Assembly: GCA_964436865.1 (NCBI GenBank) | Contig: CAYTFK010000008.1 | Location: 1-58,386 of the forward strand | Source of the DNA: JAXGPP01 sp964436865 | GTDB lineage: Bacteria; Planctomycetota; Planctomycetia; Pirellulales; Thermoguttaceae | DNA: 58,386 bases | Direction: 5' to 3' | Shown: one piece after another, positions 15,768 to 24,934 of the stretch | Position numbering within the stretch: the first letter of the stretch is position 1 | Layout: every line of letters begins with the position of its first letter | The notes under the pieces: model-generated | What the model saw: the letters and a program-made list of their open reading frames with translations, nothing else | Database searches by the model: none | Told to the model about the DNA's origin: nothing | Made by a program: the position numbers and the translations under genes

Positions 15768-16769
15768 TCACTGACGGGTGAGACGGAGAAGATCGCCGGC
15801 CGATTCGGCGGCAACCTGACCGGGAAACGACCGCCTGCCGCTTGCTCCGGCAAACATGGCAGCCAGCGCGTCCCATTCGTCGAAGCCCATCGACTGCATC
15901 GGCCATCCTTGCCGCCGCCAGACGGCCACGATGAATTCCCGCCGCAAGTAGCGCGGCTGATCGGTCATGGCACCGGCGTCGATGATGACGCTGCCAAACG
16001 CTTCTTCGATCACGCAGCGTTCGAGCAACTGGCCGACGAGGCAGTCGACAACGCCTTGGACTTCGCCCGCCAGTCGCCCCAACCGCAATAGCGCCCCGAC
16101 GACATCAGGGTTGAAATCTTGCGCCAGCCGGGGCAAGAGTTGATGGCGAATCCGATTGCGGGTGAAGCGGGTATCGGCATTCGTTGCATCGATCCGGTAG
16201 GCCTGCCCCAGGTCGCCGAGGTACGCCAGCAGTTCGGCATGCCGAACGCTGAGCAGGGGCCTGATCAGGACCGCCGAGTCACCCAGCGGCCGCACACGCG
16301 GCATTCCCGCCAGACCTCGAACGCCGGTACCGCGAAGGATGCGGTGGAGAATCGTTTCGGCCTGATCGTCGGCATTGTGACCCGTGACCACATATCGTGC
16401 ACCCAAGCGTTCGGCGGTACGGCGCAGGAAGCGGTAACGGGCACGCCGGGCTGCCGCTTCAATGCCCTTGCCGGCAGGAGCCGGAAGATCCCCCCCCGCC
16501 CAACGTTCGACTTCGCAAGCCAAGCCGACATCGCCTGCCAGACGCGAGACGAACTCGGCGTCGGCGGTTGAAGCCTGTCCGCGAAGCTGATGGTCCAGAT
16601 GGGCGAGCCAGAGTCGCCCGGCACCGCCCGTCTTCAAAGCGTTCATCGCCCGCGCCAGCGCCACGCTGTCGGCCCCTCCCGACACCGCCACAAGGACGGT
16701 AACGTCCTGCCACGCCTCGGGCGGCCATGCGTCGGCCAACTTCGCTTCGAGAGGATGCAAGTCGATCAC
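15768..16769 (-). CDS. tilS: tRNA(Ile)-lysidine synthase
   Basis: Adds lysine to C34 of the AUA-reading tRNA-Ile, using ATP. The PP-loop SGGADS is at residues 30-35, preceded by VTVLVAV, followed by LAHLDHQLRG and GHNADDQAETILHRILRGTG, all signature blocks of TilS. The C-terminal part (residues about 215-333) matches the substrate-binding domain, although it is short: 333 residues versus about 430 in E. coli, similar to other compact forms. The gene is convergent with the permease gene and followed by a long gene-free region upstream of rny. Confidence 0.95.
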   Translation of the reverse strand: MIDLHPLEAKLADAWPPEAWQDVTVLVAVSGGADSVALARAMNALKTGGAGRLWLAHLDHQLRGQASTADAEFVSRLAGDVGLACEVERWAGGDLPAPAGKGIEAAARRARYRFLRRTAERLGARYVVTGHNADDQAETILHRILRGTGVRGLAGMPRVRPLGDSAVLIRPLLSVRHAELLAYLGDLGQAYRIDATNADTRFTRNRIRHQLLPRLAQDFNPDVVGALLRLGRLAGEVQGVVDCLVGQLLERCVIEEAFGSVIIDAGAMTDQPRYLRREFIVAVWRRQGWPMQSMGFDEWDALAAMFAGASGRRSFPGQVAAESAGDLLRLTRQ

Positions 16770-17628
16770 CCCTTGCTTCGAGACGGCCGGGACCGACGGG
16801 ATCGCCCGGAGGGTGGTCCGAAGTGGCAGGAATAGTCATCCCAGACGGCAATGGTTCACAATCCAGTCGCCCTAAACCCCGCCCGGAGCCGCATTTATCT
16901 CGGCAGCAGGAGCCCGAGCTCCGGTTGCAACGCGGGCTGTCGAGTATTAAGATGGGGTAAGCGATTCGCCGCAACCTGGCTGGGCGTGCCCTGCCGCAAT
17001 TCATTGCGAGCGAAGCGACGGTTGGCCAGTGGGTGCGAATTGCGGCTAACTTAGTATCAGATTGTAACGAGTCGGTTACAAGCCTCTTCGGCGATCCCCA
17101 TGGGGATCGGTCGAGGGCCATTGCAAGCGCAACTACGATCGGATCTGTACCAGGTTTCGAGCATCTGGCAACAAGAATCACACGGCGGTAAGCGAAGCGG
17201 TTCAAGAATGAGTTGGCTGCTGATCCTGTTTCAATGGGTTCTGTCGCGAATTCGGGGTGGCCTCGATGGGGCCATCGGGTGCGCGGCAGAGTGGTGCGAG
17301 GGGGAATGGGCCCTCGTGTACCGTGGCGGCCAGAGACTGTTTCGTTGCCTCGCCGGCTGGACCTCTGTTGACCTCGAACGGGCAAGGTGGAGTGGGCCGC
17401 CCGGTGTGTTGGTCGTCGCTCCCGTTGCCGCCTCTAGGGGCGGACGGGACCGGCAGCACCTCATCCAGGCTGACCGTACGATTTCGTTCACTCGACCCGA
17501 CAGTCCTCACGTAGACCGCGTCTTGCGTCGCGGAGGGTAGATCGCCGTCCGCGACGAGGTCTCTCGCCGCTCCTCAGGTCCCGCTTCCGAGCCGCACCCG
17601 GCGCTCGGCACGCGGTCGCCGAGCGTTT
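16770..17628. other. 859 bp without a recognised gene, upstream of rny
   Basis: Open frames on both strands exist (the longest is 146 codons at 17100-17540) but show no family, no ribosome binding site and the composition of non-coding GC-rich DNA. Two perfect hairpins lie at 17061-17108. The region could contain the rny promoter and a long leader. No tRNA, rRNA or known riboswitch could be recognised. Confidence 0.5.
17061..17108. repeat. Two adjacent perfect palindromes upstream of rny
   Basis: TTGTAAC at 17061-17067 pairs with GTTACAA at 17074-17080 around a 6-base loop. CGATCCCCATGGGGATCG at 17091-17108 is an 18-base perfect palindrome. They lie about 520 bases before the rny start. Neither has a T-run, so they are more likely binding sites or leader structures than terminators. 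Confidence 0.6.
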
Positions 17629-19212
17629 GTGCCGACTGATGCCAGTGAGGACTCAGTCGTGCTCGATGTCGCCCTGATTCTCTTGCTTTGCGCGGCGGTG
17701 GCCGGCTTGACGTTTGGGCTGGTCAAGCTGGTCGATCACCTCCGCCGGCGCGATGCGGAAGCAGAAGCCCAGCAAATCCTGCACCGTGCGGAGCAGGAAG
17801 CCGACAACCGCCGCCGAGTGGTCGAATTGGAGCTCAAGGAACTGGCCATCCAGTACAAGGCGGACGGGGAAAAGGAACTTCGTCAGATTCGCGAGGAGCT
17901 CCACGAGCGGGACCGCCTGCTGGACCGCCGGCAGGATGCCCTCGACCAGCAGTGCGAACAACTTCGCAAGCAGGAAAAGATCGTTGAAGGGACGCAACGA
18001 AAGCTTACTGAGAAGATCCAGGACGCCAACCGCCGCCGCGAGGAACTGGGACGCCTGCTGGACATGCAGCGGCAGACGCTGCACGAATTGAGCGGCCTGA
18101 ATCGCGAGGAAGCCACCAAGAAGCTGCTGGAGATACTGGAGACGCAGCTTCAGCAGGAGACCGGAGCGGTCATACTCCGCCACGAGCGGATGCTGTCGGA
18201 AACGTGCGACCAGAAGGCGAGGGAGATGCTTCTGACCTCGTTGCACCGCTATGCCGCCAGCCACACCGCCGAGACGACGACCAGCACGGTCGACATTCCG
18301 AGCGACGAGATGAAGGGCCGCATTATCGGCCGCGAAGGGCGGAACATCCGCGCGTTTGAAAAGGCCACCGGTGTCGACGTGATTATCGACGACACGCCTG
18401 GCGTGGTCATTGTCAGTGCGTTCGACATGATCCGCCGGGAAGTCGCCCGGGTGTCGCTCCAAAAGCTCATTGCCGACGGCCGCATCCATCCCTCCCGGAT
18501 CGAGGAGGTGGTGGGCGAGACGCAGCGCGAGATGGAGCGACTGGTGCAGAAGGCGGGAGAATCGGCTTGCCAGGAGGTCGACGTTCACGGGCTTCACGAG
18601 CGGCTGATCCACCTGCTCGGCCGGCTGCAGTTCCGCACCAGCTACAGCCAGAATGTGCTGCGGCACTCGATTGAGGTGGCCTTCGTGGCCGGCATGCTGG
18701 CCGAGGAGATGGGGTATGATGGGGTGATGGCCAGACGCTGCGGGCTGTTGCACGATATCGGCAAAGCCGCCGATCACGAAACGGAAGGAGGGCACCCCAA
18801 GATCGGCGCCGAATTGCTCAAACGCTACGGTGAGCCGGCCGAGGTTGTCCATGCGGCGGCATCCCATCACGACAACGTCAATACCGAGAACCCATTCACG
18901 GTGATTGTCGCCACGGCCGACGCGTGCAGCGCATCCCGGCCGGGCGCCCGCCGCGAAACCCTGGAGCGGTACATCAAGCGAATGGAGGAGCTGGAGTCGA
19001 TCGCCACCGAGTTTCCCGGTGTCGACCAGGCGTATGCCATCCAGGCGGGACGGGAACTCCGGGTCATCGTCAACTCCAGGGAGGTCAGCGACGTGGCGGC
19101 CGCGAAGATCTGCCGCGACATCGCCAAAGCCTTCGAGGAACGCCTCACCTATCCGGGTGAGATCAAAGTCACCGTGCTCCGCGAGTCACGCTATACCGAG
19201 GTTGCCCGGTAG
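17629..19212 (+). CDS. rny: Ribonuclease Y
   Basis: Membrane-anchored endoribonuclease that initiates mRNA turnover. The GTG start gives an N-terminal transmembrane helix (VALILLLCAAVAGLTFGLV), then a long charged coiled coil (residues about 35-200), a KH RNA-binding domain with GRIIGREGRNIRAFE from residue 230, and an HD domain with the metal ligands HD at 375-376 in LLHDIGKA. It ends with the conserved EIKVTVLRESR block. Length 527 is normal (about 520). It is followed by ymdB, the same pairing as in Bacillus. Confidence 0.97.
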   Translation: MPTDASEDSVVLDVALILLLCAAVAGLTFGLVKLVDHLRRRDAEAEAQQILHRAEQEADNRRRVVELELKELAIQYKADGEKELRQIREELHERDRLLDRRQDALDQQCEQLRKQEKIVEGTQRKLTEKIQDANRRREELGRLLDMQRQTLHELSGLNREEATKKLLEILETQLQQETGAVILRHERMLSETCDQKAREMLLTSLHRYAASHTAETTTSTVDIPSDEMKGRIIGREGRNIRAFEKATGVDVIIDDTPGVVIVSAFDMIRREVARVSLQKLIADGRIHPSRIEEVVGETQREMERLVQKAGESACQEVDVHGLHERLIHLLGRLQFRTSYSQNVLRHSIEVAFVAGMLAEEMGYDGVMARRCGLLHDIGKAADHETEGGHPKIGAELLKRYGEPAEVVHAAASHHDNVNTENPFTVIVATADACSASRPGARRETLERYIKRMEELESIATEFPGVDQAYAIQAGRELRVIVNSREVSDVAAAKICRDIAKAFEERLTYPGEIKVTVLRESRYTEVAR

Positions 19213-19290
19213 GGAGCATCCGGGCGGGCGGCGGCTGCCGAGCGCGTGGCCATTCGAGAATCACGAACCATCAACCCCGACGCGTGTCAC

Positions 19291-20115
19291 GTGCGAGTCC
19301 TGTTAATCGGCGACGTCGTGGGCAAACCCGGCCGGCAGATCGTCGTCCGCGCGATGCCCGGCCTGCGGATCGAGGAGCAACTGGATTTCGTGATCGCCAA
19401 CGCGGAGAACGCGGCCGGAGGATCGGGCCTGACCCCCGAGATCTACCGGGAACTCATCGCCGGCGGCGTCGACTGCGTCACCTTGGGCGACCACGTCTAC
19501 CGCCGCCGCGAGATCTTCTCGGTGCTCGAGACGGAGTCGCGGATTGTCAAGCCGGCCAATTACCCGGAACCGGCCCCCGGCCGCGACCACACGATTCTTC
19601 CGACCGCTCAAGGGGTTCGAGTGGCGGTGATCAATCTGCTCGGCAGGGTGTTCATGCCGCCGGTCGACTGCCCGTTTGCCGCAGTGGACCGGGTGCTGGG
19701 CCGGCTGCCGCCGGAGGTGAAGCTGGTTTTTGTCGACCTGCACGCCGAGGCGACGAGCGACAAGCAGGCCCTGGGGCGGTACGTCGACGGCCGCGTCACG
19801 GCGGTTCTGGGGACCCACACTCATGTTCCGACAGCCGACGAATGCATCCTGCCGGGTGGAACGGCCTTTCAGAGCGATGTGGGGATGACCGGACCGCATG
19901 AGAGTATTCTTGGGCGGCGAATCGACCGGGTGCTGGAGACGATGCGGACCTTCCGGCCGACCCATTTCGAGGTCGCCACGGGCGATGTCCGGATCAACGG
20001 AGCGATCGTCGAGGCCGATCCGCAAACCGGACGAGCCACGAGCATTCGGCGGATCGTCGTCGACCAGAAGTCGGCCGACCGGCTGGCAGCGCTCGCCCGG
20101 TGTGACCGATCCTGA
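19291..20115 (+). CDS. ymdB: YmdB-family metallophosphoesterase (2',3'-cyclic nucleotide phosphodiesterase)
   Basis: The GTG at 19291 gives MRVLLIGDVVGKPGR, the exact family opening; the open frame itself goes back to 19246. Metal-binding motifs follow: IANAENAAGG, TLGDHVY, VDLHAEATSDK and GTHTHVPTADE. At 274 residues it is of normal size. YmdB enzymes hydrolyse cyclic nucleotides and in Bacillus affect RNase Y-linked mRNA decay and biofilm formation. It lies 78 bases behind rny on the same strand, so the two are probably co-transcribed. Its stop codon lies inside a hairpin. Confidence 0.93.
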   Translation: MRVLLIGDVVGKPGRQIVVRAMPGLRIEEQLDFVIANAENAAGGSGLTPEIYRELIAGGVDCVTLGDHVYRRREIFSVLETESRIVKPANYPEPAPGRDHTILPTAQGVRVAVINLLGRVFMPPVDCPFAAVDRVLGRLPPEVKLVFVDLHAEATSDKQALGRYVDGRVTAVLGTHTHVPTADECILPGGTAFQSDVGMTGPHESILGRRIDRVLETMRTFRPTHFEVATGDVRINGAIVEADPQTGRATSIRRIVVDQKSADRLAALARCDRS

Positions 20116-20827
20116 TCGGTAGAACGGGATCGGTCGCCAACTTTCCGCCACTGACGCGGATTCTTTTTACTCGGCCGCAAAGTCGGTCGATTTCTTACTG
20201 GGCAAGCAAGGTGAAGATCGGCGCCGGCCTGCGTGCAGGAACTCTGCCGACTGTCGCGCCTCGAGCCGCGCGATTCGATGACGAGCAGGGATGACGAGCG
20301 AGAAAGTCGGCCTGGCCGGATTGTCGGGAGGCGGTGAGATTTTCATTTTGAGTGGAATTTTCTCGGAGTGCGCCTTGTCTAAGTGGGAAGTTGCCGGTAA
20401 AACAATTCAGTTAACAGGAGGCAGCTAGCAAAGCGAGCGGTTTAGGACCTGGCGTGAACCAACATGGTTCTCTCGCTCGGCTGGCGGCCAATGCCGGAGA
20501 TCACTTCCACGACCTGGAGGGCCGCAGTTGCGGCTCGCTATCGTGTCTGGTACGGCGAGCTGATCTTCCGTTTGCTGCGATGGATCCAGAAGCGACTTCT
20601 AGCGTGATCTCGCCCCGATCTTCCGGCCAGATTGTCTCGTGTGGCGCCACGGTTTCCGCGGGGCATCCTGTGGGCGCGGCCCGACGGATCCCGCCGTCTC
20701 GCCCTCGAATCCAGCCGCGCTGCGCCCGCCTACGAGCCACCTTGAATCAACGGCCCACCGCTTTCCTGGCCCGTCGAGGGCCTTGCGGGGCAGCCGTCCG
20801 TTCGCAGTCTCTTGCAGGGAGTTCGAA
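20116..20827. other. 712 bp between ymdB and kamA, with competing hairpins
   Basis: Directly at the ymdB stop, ACCGATC (20105-20111) can pair with GATCGGT at 20114-20120, or, extended as GACCGATCC (20104-20112), with GGATCGGTC at 20127-20135. The two hairpins are mutually exclusive. A weak CCGC/GCGG stem followed by ATTCTTTTT ends at 20167 and may terminate transcription. Further on, TTGTCT-17-TAAAAC near 20375-20405 is a weak promoter candidate for kamA, and an orphan AGGAGG lies near 20417. Apart from the small open frame at 20464-20607 no gene is visible. Confidence 0.45.
20464..20607 (+). CDS. Possible 47-residue small protein
   Basis: An ATG-started frame encoding a Trp/Arg-rich peptide whose second half (AAVAARYRVWYGELIFRLLR) could form a basic amphipathic helix. 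The composition is unlike the surrounding out-of-frame translations, which is why it is listed. It has no clear ribosome binding site and no recognised relatives, so it may be chance. It lies 220 bases before kamA on the same strand. Confidence 0.22.
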   Translation: MVLSLGWRPMPEITSTTWRAAVAARYRVWYGELIFRLLRWIQKRLLA

Positions 20828-22138
20828 ATGAACAGTTTCGACTGCGTCGACTCACCATCACCCATTGCCGCGGACGAAGAGCCTCCTGGGGCTCCACTGG
20901 CAGACTTCGTCCGCACGGCCCCCTCTCCTCTCGTCACGTATACGCCTCAACCGCTCTCGGTTGACGTCCCGCTCGACATCCCTCCCGTTCGACCGCTCTT
21001 GCGACGCAACCGCGTGAGTCCGCAAACGCGGGCCTTCCGCAAGGCGTTTTATCAGGATGTCAGCGACAAGCAGTGGAACGACTGGCACTGGCAAGTCAGC
21101 CACCGCATCCGCAGCCTGGCCCAGTTGGAGAAGATGCTGGTCTTGTCGCGTGAGGAACGCGATGCACTGGCACAGGGCGGCTCGATGCTACCGGTCGGCG
21201 TGACGCCCTACTATATGAGCCTGATCTCCCCGCATGACCCCGAGCAGCCATTGCGGCGGACGGTTGTGCCCAACACGGGGGAGTTTACGAGGACCTCCGG
21301 CGAGGCCGACGATCCGCTGGGTGAAGACCACCACAGTCCGGTGCCCGGTCTGGTGCATCGCTATCCCGATCGGGTCCTGTTGCTGGCCCTGGACTTCTGT
21401 TCGACCTACTGCCGCTACTGCACGCGGTCGCGGGTAGTCGGTCATGGCGAAATCGCGCCGACCGAAGACCGCCTGGAAAAGGCGTTCGAGTACATCCGCC
21501 AGACGCCGACCATCCGCGACGTATTGCTGTCGGGAGGAGACCCGCTGGCGGTAAGCGATGAACGGCTCGACCGCATTCTCAGCCGATTGCGGCAGATCCC
21601 GCATGTCGAATTCGTCCGCATCGGCACCAAGATGCCGGCGGTGCTGCCGCAGCGGATTACACCCCAGTTGTGCCGCATGCTGAGAAGGCATCATCCGATC
21701 TGGATGAGCCTGCATTTCACGCATCCCGACGAGTGCACCCCCGAGGCCTATGCCGCCTGCAGCCGCCTGGCCGACGCCGGCATCCCTTTGGGCTCTCAAA
21801 CCGTGCTCTTGCGGGGCGTGAACGACGACGTGCCGACCATGAAGGAGTTGGTCCATCGGCTGCTGCTCATGCGGGTGCGGCCGTACTACCTTTACCAGTG
21901 CGACCCGATTTCCGGCTCGTCGCATTTCCGAACTTCCGTCGCCAAGGGCCTGGAGATCATCGAAGGGCTGCGTGGCCACACCACCGGCTACGCGGTGCCC
22001 ACCTATGTGATCGACGCTCCCGGCGGCGGCGGCAAGATCCCTCTGCAGCCGAACTACCTCGTGGGGCGAGACGGAGACTACGTCCTGCTGAGGAACTACG
22101 AAGGGCAGGTGTTCCGTTATCCGGACCCGGTTGCCTGA
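20828..22138 (+). CDS. kamA: Lysine 2,3-aminomutase-like radical SAM enzyme
   Basis: Interconverts L-lysine and beta-lysine in characterised relatives, using SAM, a 4Fe-4S cluster and PLP. The ATG at 20828 follows AGGGAG; codons upstream are not protein-like. The cluster motif is C191-x3-C195-x2-C198 within DFCSTYCRYCTRSR. LLSGGDPLAVSDERLDRIL follows, and the PLP-binding Lys is K403 in PGGGGKIPLQPNY. The 436 residues with a complete C-terminal part fit KamA/AblA rather than the shorter EpmB of EF-P modification. It precedes a cysteine-cluster protein, two ATP-grasp ligases and a GNAT, suggesting that beta-lysine (or a related beta-amino acid) is made and then conjugated. Confidence 0.9.
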   Translation: MNSFDCVDSPSPIAADEEPPGAPLADFVRTAPSPLVTYTPQPLSVDVPLDIPPVRPLLRRNRVSPQTRAFRKAFYQDVSDKQWNDWHWQVSHRIRSLAQLEKMLVLSREERDALAQGGSMLPVGVTPYYMSLISPHDPEQPLRRTVVPNTGEFTRTSGEADDPLGEDHHSPVPGLVHRYPDRVLLLALDFCSTYCRYCTRSRVVGHGEIAPTEDRLEKAFEYIRQTPTIRDVLLSGGDPLAVSDERLDRILSRLRQIPHVEFVRIGTKMPAVLPQRITPQLCRMLRRHHPIWMSLHFTHPDECTPEAYAACSRLADAGIPLGSQTVLLRGVNDDVPTMKELVHRLLLMRVRPYYLYQCDPISGSSHFRTSVAKGLEIIEGLRGHTTGYAVPTYVIDAPGGGGKIPLQPNYLVGRDGDYVLLRNYEGQVFRYPDPVA

Positions 22139-22438
22139 TTGGCACCCGGGACAGAACCCAGTTTTTGAAGCTGTCGGAAGACCTGCCGATGCCTCGGGCT
22201 GAGGCCTGCCAGGAACCGGTTTTCTGAGCCGGTACCGGCTTGCCGCGGCCTGTCAAAGTCAACGGAGTACCAGGTGCAGGCCGCCTGGTACTTCGTCAGA
22301 CGTTCTGATGCCTCCCCAGGCTCAAGTCGACAGCGGCAATCCCGCCCGGCGTTCGCGCTTCTGGCGAGCCAGATAGCTCCCGAACTGCCCGGGCGCTAAG
22401 TCTGATTCTTGGCATGACCCAGTGGAAGAAAGGCGTTC
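22139..22438. other. 300 bp spacer with palindromes between kamA and the ligase genes
   Basis: No gene. AGCCGGTACCGGCT at 22227-22240 is a 14-base perfect palindrome. AGTACCAGG (22266-22274) and CCTGGTACT (22284-22292) are perfect inverted copies with a 9-base loop. No T-run follows, so read-through from kamA is possible. The hairpins could process or regulate the transcript. Confidence 0.5.
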
Positions 22439-22942
22439 ATGGACGGAGAATCGATCTGCGTGCGTTGTGCGCGCCAGGGCAAGACGTGTTGCCAGAAATG
22501 CGAGATCTATGTGACCCTGGGCGACGTTGGGCGAATCCACGACCATATTGGCGGAGAGGGCTTCTATGAGTTCCGCGTGCCGGACGATCCGGCCTACGTC
22601 GACCAGAAGGACGACCCTCTGTGGCAGGAATCGGTCTTTCAACCCGATGGCAGCCGCCGCGTGTTGCGGCGACTGGCCAACGGGGACTGCACGTTTCTTG
22701 GCCCCTGCGGCTGTATTCTGCCCCTGGAGGTACGCCCTCTGGTTTGCCGCCTTTACCCTTATGAATACAACCAGGAAGGCATCCTCGCCGAACTGTCGCA
22801 CAACTGCCCAACCCACCTGTTGCAGATCGGGCAGTCCCTGATCGAGGCCCTGGATATGAACCTGGAGCAGGCCAACCGCTGGCACGGCCAGCTCTACCGC
22901 GAACTCCAGCGGGAGAAACAGCTCATATGCGTGTCGGCCTGA
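22439..22942 (+). CDS. YkgJ-family cysteine-cluster protein
   Basis: 167 residues with an N-terminal cysteine cluster CVRCARQGKTCCQKC and a second set CTFLGPCGC...VCRLYPYEY, the CxxCxxCC-type pattern of the YkgJ (PF03692) family, thought to bind zinc or an iron-sulfur cluster. The family has no settled activity; some members sit with enzymes that modify amino acids or proteins. An AAAGG site precedes the ATG. It overlaps the next gene (ATP-grasp ligase) by 16 bases, so translation of the two is coupled and joint function is likely. Confidence 0.85.
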   Translation: MDGESICVRCARQGKTCCQKCEIYVTLGDVGRIHDHIGGEGFYEFRVPDDPAYVDQKDDPLWQESVFQPDGSRRVLRRLANGDCTFLGPCGCILPLEVRPLVCRLYPYEYNQEGILAELSHNCPTHLLQIGQSLIEALDMNLEQANRWHGQLYRELQREKQLICVSA

Positions 22943-23940
22943 CCTACGACCTGCGCTCGGAATACCTGGCCGCCGGCTATAGCGAAGAGGAGACAGCCGA
23001 GTTCGACCGGCCGGACACCATCGACGCGATTGACAGCGCGCTTTGCGAGTTGGGACACGAGACCGACCGCATCGGCAACGCGTGGCGGCTGGTCGAACGG
23101 CTGGCCACCGGCGCGCGCTGGGATCTCGTATTCAATATCGCCGAGGGGCTTCGCGGAGCGGCTCGCGAGTCGCAGGTTCCGGCGATTCTCGACGTGTTCG
23201 CCATCCCCTATACGTTTTCGGACCCGCTGGTCACCGCCGTGACGCTCGACAAGAGCTTGAGCAAGCTCGTGGTGCGGTCGGCCGGCATTCCGACGGCCGA
23301 TTTCTGCGTCGTTCGCAAACGGGGCGACCTGGACCGCGTGCCGTTGCCGATGCCGGTGTTCGCCAAACCGGTGGCCGAGGGAACCGGAAAAGGGATCTCG
23401 CCGGCCTCAAAAATCACCGATCCAGGATTGCTCAGGCCGGTGTGCGAGGAACTCCTGACCCGGTTTTCCGACGGCGTTATCCTGGAGACATACCTTCCCG
23501 GCCGGGAATTCACCACCGGACTCGTGGGGACGGGCGATGCGGCCCGTGTGCTCGGCACGCTCGAGGTGGTCCTCCGCCGAGACGCAGAGCCCGGCGTCTA
23601 TTCCTACGTCAACAAGGAACGCTGCGAGGAACTCGTCGAGTACCGGCTGGTCCGCCCCGACGAAGATGCGGAAGTCTGCGAGGCCGAGACGATCGCCCTG
23701 TCGGCCTGGCGGGCACTCGGCTGCCGCGATGCCGGTCGGATCGACCTCCGCTCCGACGGCGCCGGAAGACCACAATTCATGGAGGTCAATGCCTTGGCCG
23801 GCCTGCACCCGGAGCACTCCGATCTGCCGATGCTCTGCACGGCGATCGGCATGCCGTACGTCACGTTGATTGCAGAGATCATCGCCTCTGCCGCTGTCCG
23901 CGTGGCCGCTGCGAGTGGTTCTCGCCGGGGATCGCAATAA
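22927..23940 (+). CDS. ATP-grasp ligase 1 (D-Ala-D-Ala ligase-like)
   Basis: 337 residues starting MRVGLTYDLRSEYLAAGYSE. The N-terminal domain resembles D-Ala-D-Ala ligases (DLVFNIAEGLRG; AIPYTFSDPLVTAVTLDKSL). The ATP-grasp core follows, with VFAKPVAEGTGKGI (Lys147) and the Mg-binding end EVNALAGLHPEHSDLPM (Glu286, Asn288). Such enzymes join a carboxylate to an amine through an acyl phosphate. It is overlapped by the YkgJ-like gene and followed after one base by a second, divergent ATP-grasp gene. A housekeeping Ddl would normally sit with mur/fts genes and would not be paired with kamA, so I infer a specialised substrate such as beta-lysine. Confidence 0.85.
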   Translation: MRVGLTYDLRSEYLAAGYSEEETAEFDRPDTIDAIDSALCELGHETDRIGNAWRLVERLATGARWDLVFNIAEGLRGAARESQVPAILDVFAIPYTFSDPLVTAVTLDKSLSKLVVRSAGIPTADFCVVRKRGDLDRVPLPMPVFAKPVAEGTGKGISPASKITDPGLLRPVCEELLTRFSDGVILETYLPGREFTTGLVGTGDAARVLGTLEVVLRRDAEPGVYSYVNKERCEELVEYRLVRPDEDAEVCEAETIALSAWRALGCRDAGRIDLRSDGAGRPQFMEVNALAGLHPEHSDLPMLCTAIGMPYVTLIAEIIASAAVRVAAASGSRRGSQ

Positions 23941-23941
23941 G

Positions 23942-24934
23942 ATGCGGATCGCAATCCTCCACAATGCGGTGGCCGCCGACGCACCGGCCGCCGACCGCGA
24001 CGTGCTGGTCCAGGTCGAGGCGGTCGATCAGGCCCTTCGAGCGTTGGGGCATGCGCCGGAAACCCTGCCAGTCACGCTCGATCTGTGCCGCCTTCGCGAT
24101 CGGCTTCTGGACTCGCTGCCTGATGCCGTCTTTAATCTTGTCGAATCGCTGGACGGCTATGACCGATTGAGTTTTCTCCCGACAGCCGTTCTGGACGTGT
24201 TCGGCATCGCCTATACCGGGTCGCCGACGGAGGCATTGCTCGTTTCGGGCGACAAGCTGGCGGCCAAGAACCGTCTTCGCGCAGCGAATCTTCCGACACC
24301 CGACTGGTTGACGCTTGACGACTGCCGGAGAGCCGAATCGAGTCAGCCCCCGGCGGCGGCCGGCATGTTCATTATCAAGTCGGCCTGGCAACATGCCTCG
24401 TTCGGCCTCGACTCCCGGGCACTGGTGACAGGGACAAGCCTGCCCGGCATTGGCGAGCGGCTGATCGAAATGTCTCGCCGCCTTGGCGGGGTATGCTTCG
24501 CCGAACAATATATCGACGGCCGCGAATTCAACCTTTCGATTCTGGAAAGCGAGACCGGCCCCGAAATCCTCCCGCCGGCGGAGATCGATTTCTCCGCCTT
24601 TCCTCAGGACAAACCACGCCTTGTCGATGAGCGGGCGAAGTGGGAGCCCGATTCGTTCGAATACCAGAACACGCCGCGCACGTTCGACTTCCCTTCCGAG
24701 GATCGGACGCTCGTCGAGCGGCTCGGCGAACTGGCGGTTGAGGCGTGGCGAACGCTGGGCCTGAAGGGCTACGCGAGAGTCGATTTCCGGGTGGACGGCG
24801 ATGGCCAGCCGTGGATCCTGGAGGTCAATGCCAACCCGTGCCTGTCGCCCGATGCTGGTTTCTATGCCGCAGTGGAACGGGCGGGAATGCAGTTCGCCGA
24901 TGCGGTGCAGCGAATCCTTGGAGCGATGCGATGA
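23942..24934 (+). CDS. ATP-grasp ligase 2 (D-Ala-D-Ala ligase-like)
   Basis: 330 residues from the ATG one base after the preceding stop (the open frame itself extends back to 23870). It opens MRIAILHNAVAADAPAADRD, has DAVFNLVESLDGYDRL and AYTGSPTEALLVSGDKLAAK, ATP-contact Lys146 in FIIKSAWQHASFGLD, a Y/F-rich EQYIDGREFNLSIL lid, and the metal-binding end LEVNANPCLSPDAGF (Glu294, Asn296, Asn298). It is clearly related to ligase 1 but strongly diverged, so the two probably act on different substrates or in successive steps. It overlaps the GNAT gene by four bases (ATGA). Confidence 0.87.
   Translation: MRIAILHNAVAADAPAADRDVLVQVEAVDQALRALGHAPETLPVTLDLCRLRDRLLDSLPDAVFNLVESLDGYDRLSFLPTAVLDVFGIAYTGSPTEALLVSGDKLAAKNRLRAANLPTPDWLTLDDCRRAESSQPPAAAGMFIIKSAWQHASFGLDSRALVTGTSLPGIGERLIEMSRRLGGVCFAEQYIDGREFNLSILESETGPEILPPAEIDFSAFPQDKPRLVDERAKWEPDSFEYQNTPRTFDFPSEDRTLVERLGELAVEAWRTLGLKGYARVDFRVDGDGQPWILEVNANPCLSPDAGFYAAVERAGMQFADAVQRILGAMR

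Noticed and set aside
14389..15906. A 505-codon minus-strand frame
   Set aside because: It is antisense to the NCS1 permease; the permease has clear transmembrane segments, a promoter candidate and a terminator in the plus direction.
17100..17540. A 146-codon plus-strand frame in the region before rny
   Set aside because: No ribosome binding site, no recognisable family, and it runs through the palindrome area; too little support for a gene.
22927..24934. The two ATP-grasp genes as housekeeping ddl duplicates
   Set aside because: They are too diverged from each other, are coupled to YkgJ and GNAT genes and lie away from any mur or fts gene; a specialised pathway explains this better, though ligase substrate is unproven.
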